Program-made: the position numbers and the translations under genes
Part shown: one piece after another, positions 8,505 to 16,785 of the stretch
How positions within the stretch are numbered: position 1 is the stretch's first letter
Layout of the letters: every line of letters starts with the position of its first letter
The notes under the pieces: generated by a model
Told to the model about the DNA's origin: nothing
What the model saw: only the letters and a program-made list of their open reading frames with translations
The model's database searches: none
NCBI GenBank assembly: GCA_037139695.1
Contig: JBAXFX010000006.1
Span: 1 to 30,107, forward strand
DNA length: 30,107 bases
Reading direction: 5' to 3'
DNA from: JAAXTX01 sp037139695
GTDB lineage: Bacteria > Patescibacteriota > Minisyncoccia > Moranbacterales > UBA1568

Positions 8505-8533
8505 ATTCTAAGCTATTTCCACGTCTTTGCCAA
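8505..8533 (-). promoter_or_regulatory. Sigma70-type promoter for the 8471-7409 pair
   Basis: On the minus strand TTGGCA (8533-8528) and TAGAAT (8510-8505) are separated by 17 bases. An AGGAGG-like stretch lies just after the -10 box, but it is too far from the ATG to act as its ribosome site. Confidence 0.75.
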
Positions 8534-8584
8534 TATCGAAACCATCGGCGTCACCCGATAGGGGAATGTCCGGACAGTTACCCG

Positions 8585-9778
8585 TCACCGTTTTCCTTTC
8601 TGAAGATTCTCAGCAAGTCCGACGAGTGCCTCGAGGTATTTTTCCCGACCGAACCGCTCAAGCGTCTTGCAGCGTATCGTTTCGGCGTCGTCAATCGTTC
8701 CGTGATCGGCAATATATCGGCGAAGGAAGGCGGCGAGGTCATTCTCATCCTCTGCGAGCCACCCGGTCTTCCCCTGCTCCACGATTTCCGACAGGGCACC
8801 GGTCGCATACCCGAAGAACGGCTTCCCGGCAGTATTCGCCTCGAGCGCGACCAATCCGAATGTCTCCGGCAGGCGTGACGCGCTCACGACGAACGAGGCG
8901 CCCGCATAAAGTCCGGAAATCTCTTCCTTGGTCCGTTCACCGACATACCGCGCCGATACGGATTTCGGAATGTCCATGGTTTTCCGTCCGGCCAAGACCA
9001 GCGGATACCCGATCGAATCGAACAGTGTCACAAGATCGGCAATCCCCTTCTCACCGGAAACGGAACCGACATAGAGCGCATACGGCTCCTTACCGGCATC
9101 ATCGACGGATATGGCCTTCTCCGAAGCGGATTCGTCGGCGATGAAGTGCGGTATGATTTGAATTTTCTCCTCGGGAACCCCTGCACACTTCAGCGTTTCC
9201 TTCACGAAAACGCTCGGCGCGATATACCGGTCGACATTCTTCGAATAGAAACCGGCGATCCGGTCCCAATATGCCCGAAGCACGAGGAGAACGCGCTTCG
9301 CGAACGGATATTTCCGCACGAAGAGAAATTTCCAGTATGACGAACCGACGGACTCGTGGTAGGAATCCTTGTCCGGCGAGACGATATGGTAGTCATGAAC
9401 CGTTAGTATGACCGGGATGCCGCGCTTCCGAATGATCGGCAAAAACGATGGGGAAAGCTGGTGATACGCGTTATGGACATGCACGATATCCGGCCGGAAC
9501 TCGTCGAGTGCTTTCCTCATCAGCCGCCGCGTCTCGAAGGACCAGAAGAGCCGTCCAATGCCTTTGAGAACATGCCACGAATTCCCCGCGTCCCCTTCCG
9601 CGAATCCCGCACGACTCACGAGATAGGTCGGATATCGACTCGGAAGATTCTTCGGGTGATCCATGGAAAATACCGCGACCTCGTGGCCCTCGGCAGAAAG
9701 CGCCTCGATGACATCGAGAAAATGACGCTCCGCTCCGCGCCGTTCATGGAAGAATTTATTGACTTCGAGTATGCGCAT
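8585..9778 (-). CDS. GT4-family glycosyltransferase
   Basis: This 397-residue GT-B enzyme starts MRILEVNKFFHERRGAERHF, a typical opening of GT4 enzymes of capsule and O-antigen loci. The C-terminal half carries the E-x7-E signature (E305 in RLPETFG and E313 in ALEANTAGKP). LYVGSVSGEKG at about 235-245 is the usual start of the donor domain. ATG at 9778 is chosen because it gives the canonical N-terminus. An in-frame ATG at 9865 would add 29 non-conserved residues and overlap the upstream stop. It lies 70 bases behind the O-antigen ligase-like gene and probably belongs to the same transcript. Confidence 0.9.
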   Translation of the reverse strand: MRILEVNKFFHERRGAERHFLDVIEALSAEGHEVAVFSMDHPKNLPSRYPTYLVSRAGFAEGDAGNSWHVLKGIGRLFWSFETRRLMRKALDEFRPDIVHVHNAYHQLSPSFLPIIRKRGIPVILTVHDYHIVSPDKDSYHESVGSSYWKFLFVRKYPFAKRVLLVLRAYWDRIAGFYSKNVDRYIAPSVFVKETLKCAGVPEEKIQIIPHFIADESASEKAISVDDAGKEPYALYVGSVSGEKGIADLVTLFDSIGYPLVLAGRKTMDIPKSVSARYVGERTKEEISGLYAGASFVVSASRLPETFGLVALEANTAGKPFFGYATGALSEIVEQGKTGWLAEDENDLAAFLRRYIADHGTIDDAETIRCKTLERFGREKYLEALVGLAENLQKGKR

Positions 9779-9848
9779 ATCTTTCGAAAAAGAGCCGAAA
9801 AAAGTCCAGCTGTCGACAATGATGGTGCCGTTGTCCCTCGGTATCGTA

Positions 9849-11348
9849 TCATCGCGCGACTTCATCCGCCATATCGGGAAGCGCGCGCGCCAATCCGAGC
9901 GTCATCCAGAAGAACATTCCGAGCAAGTTCGTCTCCAGGTACGGTTGAGAAAAGAATACCATACCCTGAAACAGGAGCAGTCCCAACAAGACGGTCTTGG
10001 CCCCGTTGAAAAAAGGTATCTGTGAGCTGGAACGCAAAAGTTTCGCGACCAACGAGACGAGAAACGTGGCGAAGGCCGTCGCTCCGAATATGCCGGTCTG
10101 GATGAGCAGTGCCAGCCAGGAATTATGCATATCGCGGACCTCAACGTACTGCCGGTAATCGCCGAGCTCCACGGGTACGCTCGCGCCGAATCCGATACCC
10201 GAAAGCGGATGTTCCGAGAAACGCGAAAGAGCGCTTCCCCACACCGCCTCGCGCCATGCGAGACTCTCGTCCGTCCCGCTGCCGATGGAAAGGACCCGCT
10301 CCCGTATGATGGAAAACGCGTTTCCGATCGGATTCCCGATCAGGTTCTCGGGAATCGAGGAAATGATCGCGAGCGCGAGGATCAAGACCGTCACAAGCGG
10401 GAGCGCCAGTTTAAGCGTGAATCGCACAAGCGTCTTTCCTATGAGCTTCGGAGACAACAGCATCGCCAACGTGAACGTCACCGCGATACCGATCCACAAA
10501 TGCCGCATGAGCGACAAGATGATACCCGCCGACAGTATCAGGACGAACGTATATCGCCACCGGGAAGATTCGTTTTCCGTATCCCGGTCCTCCGTCCGAT
10601 AGGACATGTACGGCAGGAAGAGAAGCACGACGATAAGCCCGAGCGAATAATAAAACGCGTGCGGGAATGCGAGGAATCGGGTCCCCGGTGTGGAGAGTGG
10701 CGTGTATTCCGTCCACAGTCCGCCACCGCGGACGATTCCGATCAGTAGGAATATCCCGGCGGTCGCGACGGCGGAGAGGAAGATCTTCGCGACCATCCAC
10801 ACATCCTTCCAACTCCGGACCAGGACAGCGGTCGCAAAATAGAGCATTCCGTAGAAGACATAGTTCTTCCAGGTGGAAAAGGCGGTCGCGAGTCCCTGAT
10901 CCTTACCGAGCCCGATCAGTCCGACAATGAATACCGCCGTGACGATGCCGAAGAACAGAAGGAGCAGCCGATCCACGGTAACGAACCGGAACCGAAGTCT
11001 CCCGTCACGGACGAAGAGCAGGAATGCCGAAAGGAACACCGGCGCGAGGATAAGGTCGAGCGGATAGAGCTTGTAGGTCGTTTCGCCGACCGTGAGAGGC
11101 ATAAGCGTGAAGAACCGCTCGAAGAGGATGGCCGTCACAAGCGATGCCGCCAGACCCGACCGCGGATAGAGGAACGCGAGGAAGGCGGCTGGGATGACCG
11201 TCGCGAGAAATATCGGCAACGAGAAGCCGGCGACCGCGTTCACCGCCGCGTCCACCGAAAGCAAGATGATGAGAAACGTGAACGCGAACGTCTCCGCCCG
11301 CTTCGCATCCCGAAAAAATGGCGACTGAATCATAAGAATATCCGTCAT
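9849..11348 (-). CDS. O-antigen ligase/polymerase family membrane protein
   Basis: The 499 residues form about 11-12 membrane helices with one large outside loop (about 335-405). That loop carries the family pattern: WREAVWGSALSRFSEHPLSG, then IGFG, and HNSWLALLIQTGIFG (H408) at the start of the next helix. This is the Wzy_C (WaaL/Wzy) family, which polymerises or transfers undecaprenyl-linked glycan on the outer face of the cytoplasmic membrane. Which of the two it does cannot be told from sequence. The promoter lies 22-50 bases upstream, giving a short leader of about 15 bases with GGGA next to the ATG. Confidence 0.9.
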   Translation of the reverse strand: MTDILMIQSPFFRDAKRAETFAFTFLIILLSVDAAVNAVAGFSLPIFLATVIPAAFLAFLYPRSGLAASLVTAILFERFFTLMPLTVGETTYKLYPLDLILAPVFLSAFLLFVRDGRLRFRFVTVDRLLLLFFGIVTAVFIVGLIGLGKDQGLATAFSTWKNYVFYGMLYFATAVLVRSWKDVWMVAKIFLSAVATAGIFLLIGIVRGGGLWTEYTPLSTPGTRFLAFPHAFYYSLGLIVVLLFLPYMSYRTEDRDTENESSRWRYTFVLILSAGIILSLMRHLWIGIAVTFTLAMLLSPKLIGKTLVRFTLKLALPLVTVLILALAIISSIPENLIGNPIGNAFSIIRERVLSIGSGTDESLAWREAVWGSALSRFSEHPLSGIGFGASVPVELGDYRQYVEVRDMHNSWLALLIQTGIFGATAFATFLVSLVAKLLRSSSQIPFFNGAKTVLLGLLLFQGMVFFSQPYLETNLLGMFFWMTLGLARALPDMADEVAR

Positions 11349-11369
11349 TCCCGATCATTACGACCTGAA

Positions 11370-11398
11370 ATGATACTACATTCCTATTAAAAAGTCAA
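11370..11398 (-). promoter_or_regulatory. Sigma70-type promoter for the O-antigen ligase-like gene
   Basis: On the minus strand TTGACT (11398-11393) and TATCAT (11375-11370) are separated by 17 bases. The -35 box overlaps the downstream arm and T-run of the terminator of the gene behind it. Confidence 0.8.
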
Positions 11399-11426
11399 GC
11401 CCTCAGTGATTAACACAAAGGGCTTG
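11396..11426 (-). terminator. Intrinsic terminator of the small secreted protein gene
   Basis: On the minus strand CAAGCCCT (11426-11419) pairs with AGGGCTTG (11403-11396), a perfect 8-bp stem with a 15-base loop, followed by ACTTTTTAAT. It lies just past the stop of the gene at 11460. Confidence 0.75.
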
Positions 11427-11459
11427 AAAAGAACAGGAGGGAGGCAGGCAGGCTGGTTG

Positions 11460-11864
11460 TCAGTTGGTTGCTGGAGCAAGCGCGGCTCCGTCATGAGCAC
11501 GACCGCCATATGCACGAGTCGGTTCTGAACGGACACCCTCTGCATACTTATAGCTCGTCCCATCTTCGACGAATGCCCAGTTGCCGGCCAGGTCTACATA
11601 ATTGAACCAGCGCTGTGAAGCGGGTTCAAATTTGACGATACCACTCCCCTGCGGCACAATCCGCTTAATCCCTTTTCCACCATAGATCTCAACACGAGCA
11701 GGCACATGTCCTGCGGGGAATGTCAGCACGGCTACATCGCCGGCTTCGACCACACAGGTCGGGCGGGCGGATTTCGGCACATCGACTGTCTCTGCAAGTG
11801 ATGCGGGCACTCCGGCGAACAGTAGTGCGGAAGCAAGCAGGATAGATTTCAAAGTCTGTTTCAT
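11460..11864 (-). CDS. Small secreted protein of unknown function
   Basis: The 134 residues start with a clear signal peptide (MKQTLKSILLASALLFAG, cleavage likely after VPASLA). A compact, probably beta-rich domain of about 75 residues follows (CVVEAGDVAVLTFPAGHVPA, then RVEIYGG, and QRWFNYVDLAGNWAFVEDG), and then a loose tail. I do not recognise the family. It has its own promoter with a leader of about 108 bases, a good ribosome site (GGGAGG) and its own terminator, so it is a stand-alone unit. The ordered transcription signals and signal peptide make it a real gene despite its size. Confidence 0.75.
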   Translation of the reverse strand: MKQTLKSILLASALLFAGVPASLAETVDVPKSARPTCVVEAGDVAVLTFPAGHVPARVEIYGGKGIKRIVPQGSGIVKFEPASQRWFNYVDLAGNWAFVEDGTSYKYAEGVRSEPTRAYGGRAHDGAALAPATN

Positions 11865-11978
11865 GATACGGTCCCTCCCAGGACGTACGATTTCTGATTA
11901 TTTTAATTTACTTTATCTTCAATATTCCCCTTTCCTCAAGAAATAGGCCTCTTCTCTCGGGTTCAAGTGGAACGCTCC

Positions 11979-12007
11979 ATCTTAGCGCAAAATAGACATT
12001 TTGTCAA
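11979..12007 (-). promoter_or_regulatory. Sigma70-type promoter for the small secreted protein gene
   Basis: On the minus strand TTGACA (12007-12002) and TAAGAT (11984-11979) are separated by 17 bases. The predicted transcript has an untranslated leader of about 108 bases. Confidence 0.8.
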
Positions 12008-12146
12008 GTGTAAAAAATACCTTAATATAAGGGAATATTTACTACTACAAATGATGGGCATTCTTCTCACGGATTTCGCCCCCGAATACCGGAGCGAACT
12101 CTGAACGCCCGCTATCAATGAGAGAAATTATCCGGAAAAACAGAAA

Positions 12147-12174
12147 AGGAGGGTGCTATTATAAACACCCTCCT
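12147..12174 (-). terminator. Intrinsic terminator after the LysM gene
   Basis: On the minus strand AGGAGGGTG (12174-12166) pairs with CACCCTCCT (12155-12147), a perfect 9-bp stem with a 10-base loop, followed by TTTCTGTTTTT. It ends the two-gene unit that begins at 14872. Confidence 0.88.
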
Positions 12175-12254
12175 GAACTTTTCTCATCCGTGAAGCATGG
12201 GCTGTGTCATCGCGTTGCGAAGCACGTCCTACTCCCCAGTATTCAGTATTCTGT

Positions 12255-13961
12255 CTATTCGAATGCGTCAAGTGGCACATCATCACCTTGCGGTGCCTGC
12301 CGCTGATCCTGCGAAGGCTGTTCAACGGATACGGGTTCCGCATGGAACGCTTCCGGATCCGCCACCTTCATATCCGCCCCGACATACTCCGGTTCATCAC
12401 CGACGATGCCCAGCTTTTCCACCGATGTCTGACGCTTCTCGCAATCCTTCGCGCGAAGCACTCCGCCGAGTTCGACGCGAACGAATCCCCCGATCGTAAA
12501 TAGATCGGCACGACTGATGTCATGATAGAATTCATCCGGTTTGTTCAGCGGGATGGAAACCCTTGGTCCGAACATCAGCCAGTTCTGATACCGCACTTCC
12601 GGCGTAAGGTTGAGATAATTCAACCGATCCCAATACTGATGGGATACACCGAGAATCCCGCGAAGTGCCCAGTCTTCATCGAACGAATACTGTGCAATCG
12701 CGTTCACGTTCCAAGAACTGCGGTTTTGTGGCGTGTCTCCGCTCCAGGTGGAACGGATTTTCCCGTCGAAATACTTCCAGTATTCACCTGTGAAACCGAA
12801 GAGCCAGTCCTCACTTTTGCGCTCGTATACCTCCGCATACAGACCGAACTTCTTTCCGGTCTGAGACATATTGTATACGCCGTTCCCTCCCGTCACGTAA
12901 TCGTTTGGAAGATAACGGGCCTTGATACCCCATGCCGCGGGAAGTTCGACGGTCTGGCCAAATTCGTCGGTCTGTTCCTTCAGGTAATCCCTCCGGAGCA
13001 CGACTTGTGGGCCAATACCGCTACGTTCATGCCAGGTATAGGACGAGGTTTTTGACTCTCCATCACCCCACATCCCATAGAATCCTCCACCGACCGCATA
13101 GCCGTCACCGAGCGGGATAAGGACATCCCCTTCGGCATACTGCCAGTTGCCGTGGGCGAGGTTGTTGCTATAGAGACCTGCACCTGCGATAAGCTCCCAC
13201 TTCAGGAGCTCATTTCCCACGTTTTCCTGCGGGATGGCCGATATCGGTTGCTGATTCTCAGTAACCGTCTCTGCCATCCTTTCGGCCTGTTTCGCAAGCA
13301 TCCTGCCGAGTGCTACGTTGCCACAGACATTCGGCATGACTACCCACTGATCATTGATCTTCATCGCAGTCAATCCGCCATTCTTCAGCGGATTTTTTGA
13401 CTTCAGATCTCCATGATAGCGGATGATCTTTCTTCCACCGATCATGTAACCATCCGTCATATCGAGCCGTGTACTGTCATTGACTGACGCAATCAGACGA
13501 CCATTTTCATCTGCTACGAAACGTCCGTTTACCGGAGCATTTTTCAGCCGATTCCAAAGTACGACTGATTCGTCACGACCAAGGCCTTTCACAGCGGTAC
13601 GAAGTGCCAAGGGACCCTTGTTGGGCCACGGGCGTAACTTGTCTGCACCCGCGTTCCATAACAGGTCGCCCTTGATTTCCTTCCGAACGAATCCGGAAGT
13701 AACCGCTGTTTTCGATTTTCCGACCCGCGGGCTCACTCCCTGAGGAAGTGCGATCCGCTGACCTGGCCGGATGATCTTTTTCAGATCGATCTTGTTCAGT
13801 AAGGCCACCTTTCGGCAGTCTTTACCGAACAATCTCAATAGCTGATCACCCGGTTTGACGACATAGTATGCCGTCGCCGTTTTCGCAGTCGCATCCGCCA
13901 CCCGAACCCCGCACAACACGGAGAGCAGGAGCAACACGACCACCGCTTTCATGTTTTTCAT
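12255..13961 (-). CDS. LysM protein with beta-barrel-like C-terminal half
   Basis: This 568-residue secreted protein has a signal peptide (about 1-25) and one LysM domain (about 30-75: YYVVKPGDQLLRLFGKDC and IIRPGQRIALPQG), which binds peptidoglycan sugars. A middle region of unknown fold (80-240) follows. Residues 250-460 alternate polar and aromatic residues in strand-length runs with tight turns (LIAGAGLYSNNLAHGNWQ, YAVGGGFYGMWGDG, KFGLYAEVYERKSEDWLFGF), which suggests a transmembrane or soluble beta-barrel. The tail is polar. An AGGAGG lies just before the ATG, and the ATGA overlap with the lipoprotein gene shows translational coupling. If a real outer-membrane barrel it would be unusual for Patescibacteria; a soluble beta structure is the alternative. 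Confidence 0.75.
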   Translation of the reverse strand: MKNMKAVVVLLLLSVLCGVRVADATAKTATAYYVVKPGDQLLRLFGKDCRKVALLNKIDLKKIIRPGQRIALPQGVSPRVGKSKTAVTSGFVRKEIKGDLLWNAGADKLRPWPNKGPLALRTAVKGLGRDESVVLWNRLKNAPVNGRFVADENGRLIASVNDSTRLDMTDGYMIGGRKIIRYHGDLKSKNPLKNGGLTAMKINDQWVVMPNVCGNVALGRMLAKQAERMAETVTENQQPISAIPQENVGNELLKWELIAGAGLYSNNLAHGNWQYAEGDVLIPLGDGYAVGGGFYGMWGDGESKTSSYTWHERSGIGPQVVLRRDYLKEQTDEFGQTVELPAAWGIKARYLPNDYVTGGNGVYNMSQTGKKFGLYAEVYERKSEDWLFGFTGEYWKYFDGKIRSTWSGDTPQNRSSWNVNAIAQYSFDEDWALRGILGVSHQYWDRLNYLNLTPEVRYQNWLMFGPRVSIPLNKPDEFYHDISRADLFTIGGFVRVELGGVLRAKDCEKRQTSVEKLGIVGDEPEYVGADMKVADPEAFHAEPVSVEQPSQDQRQAPQGDDVPLDAFE

Positions 13962-14872
13962 TTTGTCCCGCCTCCTGCGGGGGGTTTTATTGTTTGCAAC
14001 ATCCTCCGTACGTCCTTTTGCCGCTGTGCCTCAAGGATCATCATATTGATCCCCTGCTTCTGCCGGGACTGTACGGACTGATAATCAAGCCCTACCGATT
14101 TGACCCCGAATGCCCGGATAAAATCCATGGCGATTCCGATCGTCGAACTCACGTAATCCAGCGGACTCACGGCAAGATTCGCCGATGAAGTGAGCTTCTC
14201 CCAGTATCCGTACTGCGGATTGATTCCCGCGAGGTACTTCACATCCTGTTCGGAAAACGGTGTCGCAAGCGGTCCGGACGGCGTCTTATAGACATCCCAG
14301 TGACCGATCGCTTTCCTCATTCCCGTCACAAGTCGACATTCACTGAGTGGTGTTCCATACGTGGCGCATATCTGCGCGCGATACCGCTCGGAATTCAAGG
14401 CTTTCTTCTCGTCGAAGCCTTCCATCCTTTCGCCCTTGAGCGAATACGCTTCAGCGAAGAGCGTCGAATAGGTCTGCACCCGGATATCGCTCCGTCGATC
14501 TTTGATACCCTCGACAATCACGATATACCGCCGAGCGCCGCCGATAAAGCCGGCATCGATCGCATAAGCAGGATATTCCCGCCCATCCGATCCGACCGCA
14601 TGGGCCTGATACCTGATTCGAAGTGCATCGAACTCGGAGAACCACGTCGCAACCTGCGGGACATCACCCAATACGGCGACGAAATTCCCGGTCCGGATAT
14701 CTTCCGTGTACGGAATACCGGAGAGCATCACGGGGTCGACTGTCATCTTGCAGACAATCTCGGACTTCTCGTTCCGCAAATCGACCGAATTCGGACGTGA
14801 CGTCGCGCACCCACCCAAAATAGCAAGCAGTACGACGGACAACCGAACCATATATGTTTTCAGCAGTTTCAT
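13958..14872 (-). CDS. Predicted lipoprotein of unknown function
   Basis: The 304 residues begin with a lipoprotein signal: a basic start, a hydrophobic stretch and the lipobox LGGC with Cys22, followed by ATSRPNS. The rest is a mixed alpha/beta domain that I cannot assign. One segment (about 105-135: YPAYAIDAGFIGGARRYIVI) may be a core sheet. The C-terminal 60 residues are amphipathic and Gln/Lys-rich. AGGAGG stands before the ATG. The stop overlaps the LysM-barrel gene start (ATGA), so the two proteins are made together and probably act together at the envelope. Confidence 0.75.
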   Translation of the reverse strand: MKLLKTYMVRLSVVLLAILGGCATSRPNSVDLRNEKSEIVCKMTVDPVMLSGIPYTEDIRTGNFVAVLGDVPQVATWFSEFDALRIRYQAHAVGSDGREYPAYAIDAGFIGGARRYIVIVEGIKDRRSDIRVQTYSTLFAEAYSLKGERMEGFDEKKALNSERYRAQICATYGTPLSECRLVTGMRKAIGHWDVYKTPSGPLATPFSEQDVKYLAGINPQYGYWEKLTSSANLAVSPLDYVSSTIGIAMDFIRAFGVKSVGLDYQSVQSRQKQGINMMILEAQRQKDVRRMLQTIKPPAGGGTK

Positions 14873-15018
14873 ACGAACTGCCCTCCTTTATTTTGTGAGT
14901 TGAGATTAAATACGTCTATATCTATGTGTGTGTGCCGTCTATGAGGGTGTAGACCGAATACAATGAATACTTATTGTAAAAAAAACTCGTGAGGATGCTC
15001 GACATCGTCGATACCGGT

Positions 15019-15060
15019 CCTCTCGTTCGGGCGGGAACGATCCCCGCCCGAGGAGAGAGG
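15019..15060 (-). terminator. Long GC-rich hairpin after the Wzz-like gene
   Basis: TCCTCTC and TCGGGCGGG (15019-15035, with two unpaired bases between them) pair with CCCGCCCGA and GAGAGGA (15043-15060) around a 7-base loop. This begins 11 bases past the stop codon at 15071. No T-run follows directly; a run of eight T appears about 30 bases further on. It may act as a terminator or protect the RNA end. Confidence 0.5.
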
Positions 15061-15070
15061 ATCGATAGAC

Positions 15071-15715
15071 TTACTCCGTCCGCCGAAACGCCGTCCCACG
15101 ACTGAGGGAGAACTCGGCACGAAGGAACGCGAACAGGAGTGAGGCGAGGAATCCGCCGAAAAAGCCACTGCCGACCGCGATCAAGGCCTTGGCCAAACCA
15201 GGATTCCGTTCCGCGATCGGACCAGAAAGGATACTGACCGGGACATTGTGGTCCCCGGTACCAAGCAGGATGCCGTTCTTCTCGGTAAAGACCTGCGACA
15301 CGGCAAGCGACACCTTCTGTCCCTCGGTAAGATTGTCATCGGAAATCGTCACGCTGATGATACCAAGATCGAGACGCTTCTCGACCCGGACCATACGCTT
15401 CCACGCGGCTAGGCGTTGGCTCTTGTCCTGCGGAAGGAAAGACTGGTCGACTTTTCCCGTATCAATGACGGCCGAAATGAACCGCTCACTTCCGGCGACT
15501 TCAGTGAGTACCTGGCTCATGTATTCAGCCGACCGGGTAAGCGTATAATAATCCTGCGTCTGCGCATTCTCCTGGCTAATGAGATAATCGGTCCTGACGC
15601 TGTATCGGGGACCGAAAGAGATGATCGCCACGAACGCAAGGCCCGCGAAGACGAGTCCGGCAAGCACGGAGGTACTGACTTGTTTCCTAAGAAACGGAAC
15701 GATCGTATGATCCAT
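15071..15715 (-). CDS. Wzz-like chain-length regulator
   Basis: This 214-residue protein has the classic polysaccharide co-polymerase layout. There is an N-terminal helix (VSTSVLAGLVFAGLAFVAII), an outside region of about 125 residues, then SGPIAERNPGLAKALIAVGS, the pre-helix segment that replaces the proline-rich motif, and a second helix (GFFGGFLASLLFAFL). There is no kinase domain. ATG at 15715 (MDHTIVPF) is chosen; an earlier in-frame ATG at 15844 lies upstream of the promoter at 15798-15826 and cannot be used by that transcript. It probably sets the chain length of the glycan exported or polymerised by neighbouring proteins. Confidence 0.8.
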   Translation of the reverse strand: MDHTIVPFLRKQVSTSVLAGLVFAGLAFVAIISFGPRYSVRTDYLISQENAQTQDYYTLTRSAEYMSQVLTEVAGSERFISAVIDTGKVDQSFLPQDKSQRLAAWKRMVRVEKRLDLGIISVTISDDNLTEGQKVSLAVSQVFTEKNGILLGTGDHNVPVSILSGPIAERNPGLAKALIAVGSGFFGGFLASLLFAFLRAEFSLSRGTAFRRTE

Positions 15716-15797
15716 ACTGTCATTGATGCGATGATTACCGTCGACCGCGGTGAATGACGCCTGAAGACGCACTCTCCCGTATATGGTCTGACTGGCT

Positions 15798-15826
15798 ATC
15801 ATAATGCAAAAACGATTTTTTGTCAA
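15798..15826 (-). promoter_or_regulatory. Sigma70-type promoter for the Wzz-like gene at 15071
   Basis: On the minus strand TTGACA (15826-15821) and TATGAT (15803-15798) are separated by 17 bases. The predicted start point is near 15791, leaving a leader of about 75 bases. Confidence 0.82.
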
Positions 15827-15843
15827 TAGCTCGCGCGTAAACA

Positions 15844-15870
15844 AAAAAGAGCCTTCTTTCAGCTCTTTTT
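15844..15870 (-). terminator. Intrinsic terminator after the ABC permease gene
   Basis: AAAAAGAGC (15844-15852) pairs with GCTCTTTTT (15862-15870) around a 9-base loop. On the minus strand the stem ends in a T-run, so it closes the unit running from 18967 to 15941. Confidence 0.82.
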
Positions 15871-15940
15871 GAGTCCTTTCTTTTCCGACGAACGTACCCG
15901 CGTATGAAATGGGAAAAATGACTATCTAACGGATAGATAC

Positions 15941-16717
15941 TTACATCTCCTCGGCGACGCGCGGGGCGAGTTTGTTGTAGGAAAAGATGCCGAGGCCGAA
16001 GAATATCGCGACCGTAAGGAAGAAGACGGCACTCTTCCACGGGTCTGCGAAGTGGGCATTGATGAGCGCCTCTTTGGAGAAGTGGATAATGAAGGCCATC
16101 GGATTGATAAGCAGGACCTGCTGGACCCAGGCCGGCATCTGCTGGAGCGAATAGAAGACCGGCGTCGCGTAGAAGAGGATCTGTAGCAGGACTTCCCAGA
16201 TCATCGAAAGGTCACGGAACCGGACGAACAACGGCGCGGTAAGGAGCGCGAACGCGAGCACGATGGCATAGATGAGAACGGAAAACAGGAGGAAGAGCAG
16301 GATCGCCGGGATGGTCGGCATGAAGCGGTTCCAGGCGAAAAAGACGACCACGACCACGAGGTTCATCACGTAGATCATCGCGGCATTCAGGGTCGATGCC
16401 ATGATGATGGTCCAGCGCGGGATATAAATCTTCGTCACGAGCTGGGACTTCCCTACCAAAGCCTGCATACCGGCGCTCGTCCCCTCGGAGAAGAAGTTGA
16501 ACATGAGGATGCCGACGAGAAGCTGAAGGGAATAGTGCTCCATCCCCTGCGCGCGGTTCGCGAAGATCGACGTGAAGACGAAATTAAGAATCGCGAACGT
16601 AAGAAGCGGCTTGAGCAACGCCCAGATATACCCCAAAAACGACCCCTGGTAACGGAGCTTGAAGTCGGTCTTGGCGAGCATCCAGATAAGCTCGCGATAG
16701 TTCTCGTGCTGCCTCAT
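15941..16717 (-). CDS. ABC-2 polysaccharide exporter permease (Wzm/TagG/KpsM type)
   Basis: This protein of about 258 residues opens with RELIWMLAKTDFKLRYQGSF, then LGYIWALLKPL, the amphipathic entry helix typical of Wzm/TagG permeases. Six membrane helices follow, and VRFRDLSMIWEVLLQILFYA, then TPVFYS, is the conserved cytoplasmic loop and helix of this family. It should move a lipid-linked polysaccharide across the membrane with an ATPase partner (Wzt/TagH). No such ATPase is encoded in this window. ATG at 16717 is chosen; one at 16810 would add 31 residues and overlap the preceding gene. It lies 68 bases behind the Cys-rich membrane protein gene. Confidence 0.88.
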   Translation of the reverse strand: MRQHENYRELIWMLAKTDFKLRYQGSFLGYIWALLKPLLTFAILNFVFTSIFANRAQGMEHYSLQLLVGILMFNFFSEGTSAGMQALVGKSQLVTKIYIPRWTIIMASTLNAAMIYVMNLVVVVVFFAWNRFMPTIPAILLFLLFSVLIYAIVLAFALLTAPLFVRFRDLSMIWEVLLQILFYATPVFYSLQQMPAWVQQVLLINPMAFIIHFSKEALINAHFADPWKSAVFFLTVAIFFGLGIFSYNKLAPRVAEEM

Positions 16718-16785
16718 GTGTTCCAGACTAACATGGAAAGTATCCCGTCGCAACGGGGGAAAATATGGGGAGATCGACCCATACG

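Larger units (their letters stand above)
11865..12254 (-). other. 390-base gene-free stretch: leader, promoter, terminator
   Basis: From right to left this holds the downstream end and terminator (12147-12174) of the LysM gene, about 140 bases with no feature I can name, a promoter (11979-12007), and an AT-rich leader of about 108 bases with GGGAGG before the ATG at 11864. A short dyad, CCTTAATATAAGG (12021-12033), lies just upstream of the -35 box and could be an operator. Confidence 0.6.

Noticed and set aside
15716..15844. Longer N-terminus for the Wzz-like protein (start at 15844)
   Set aside because: The promoter boxes at 15798-15826 lie inside that extension, and the added residues do not look like the family start.
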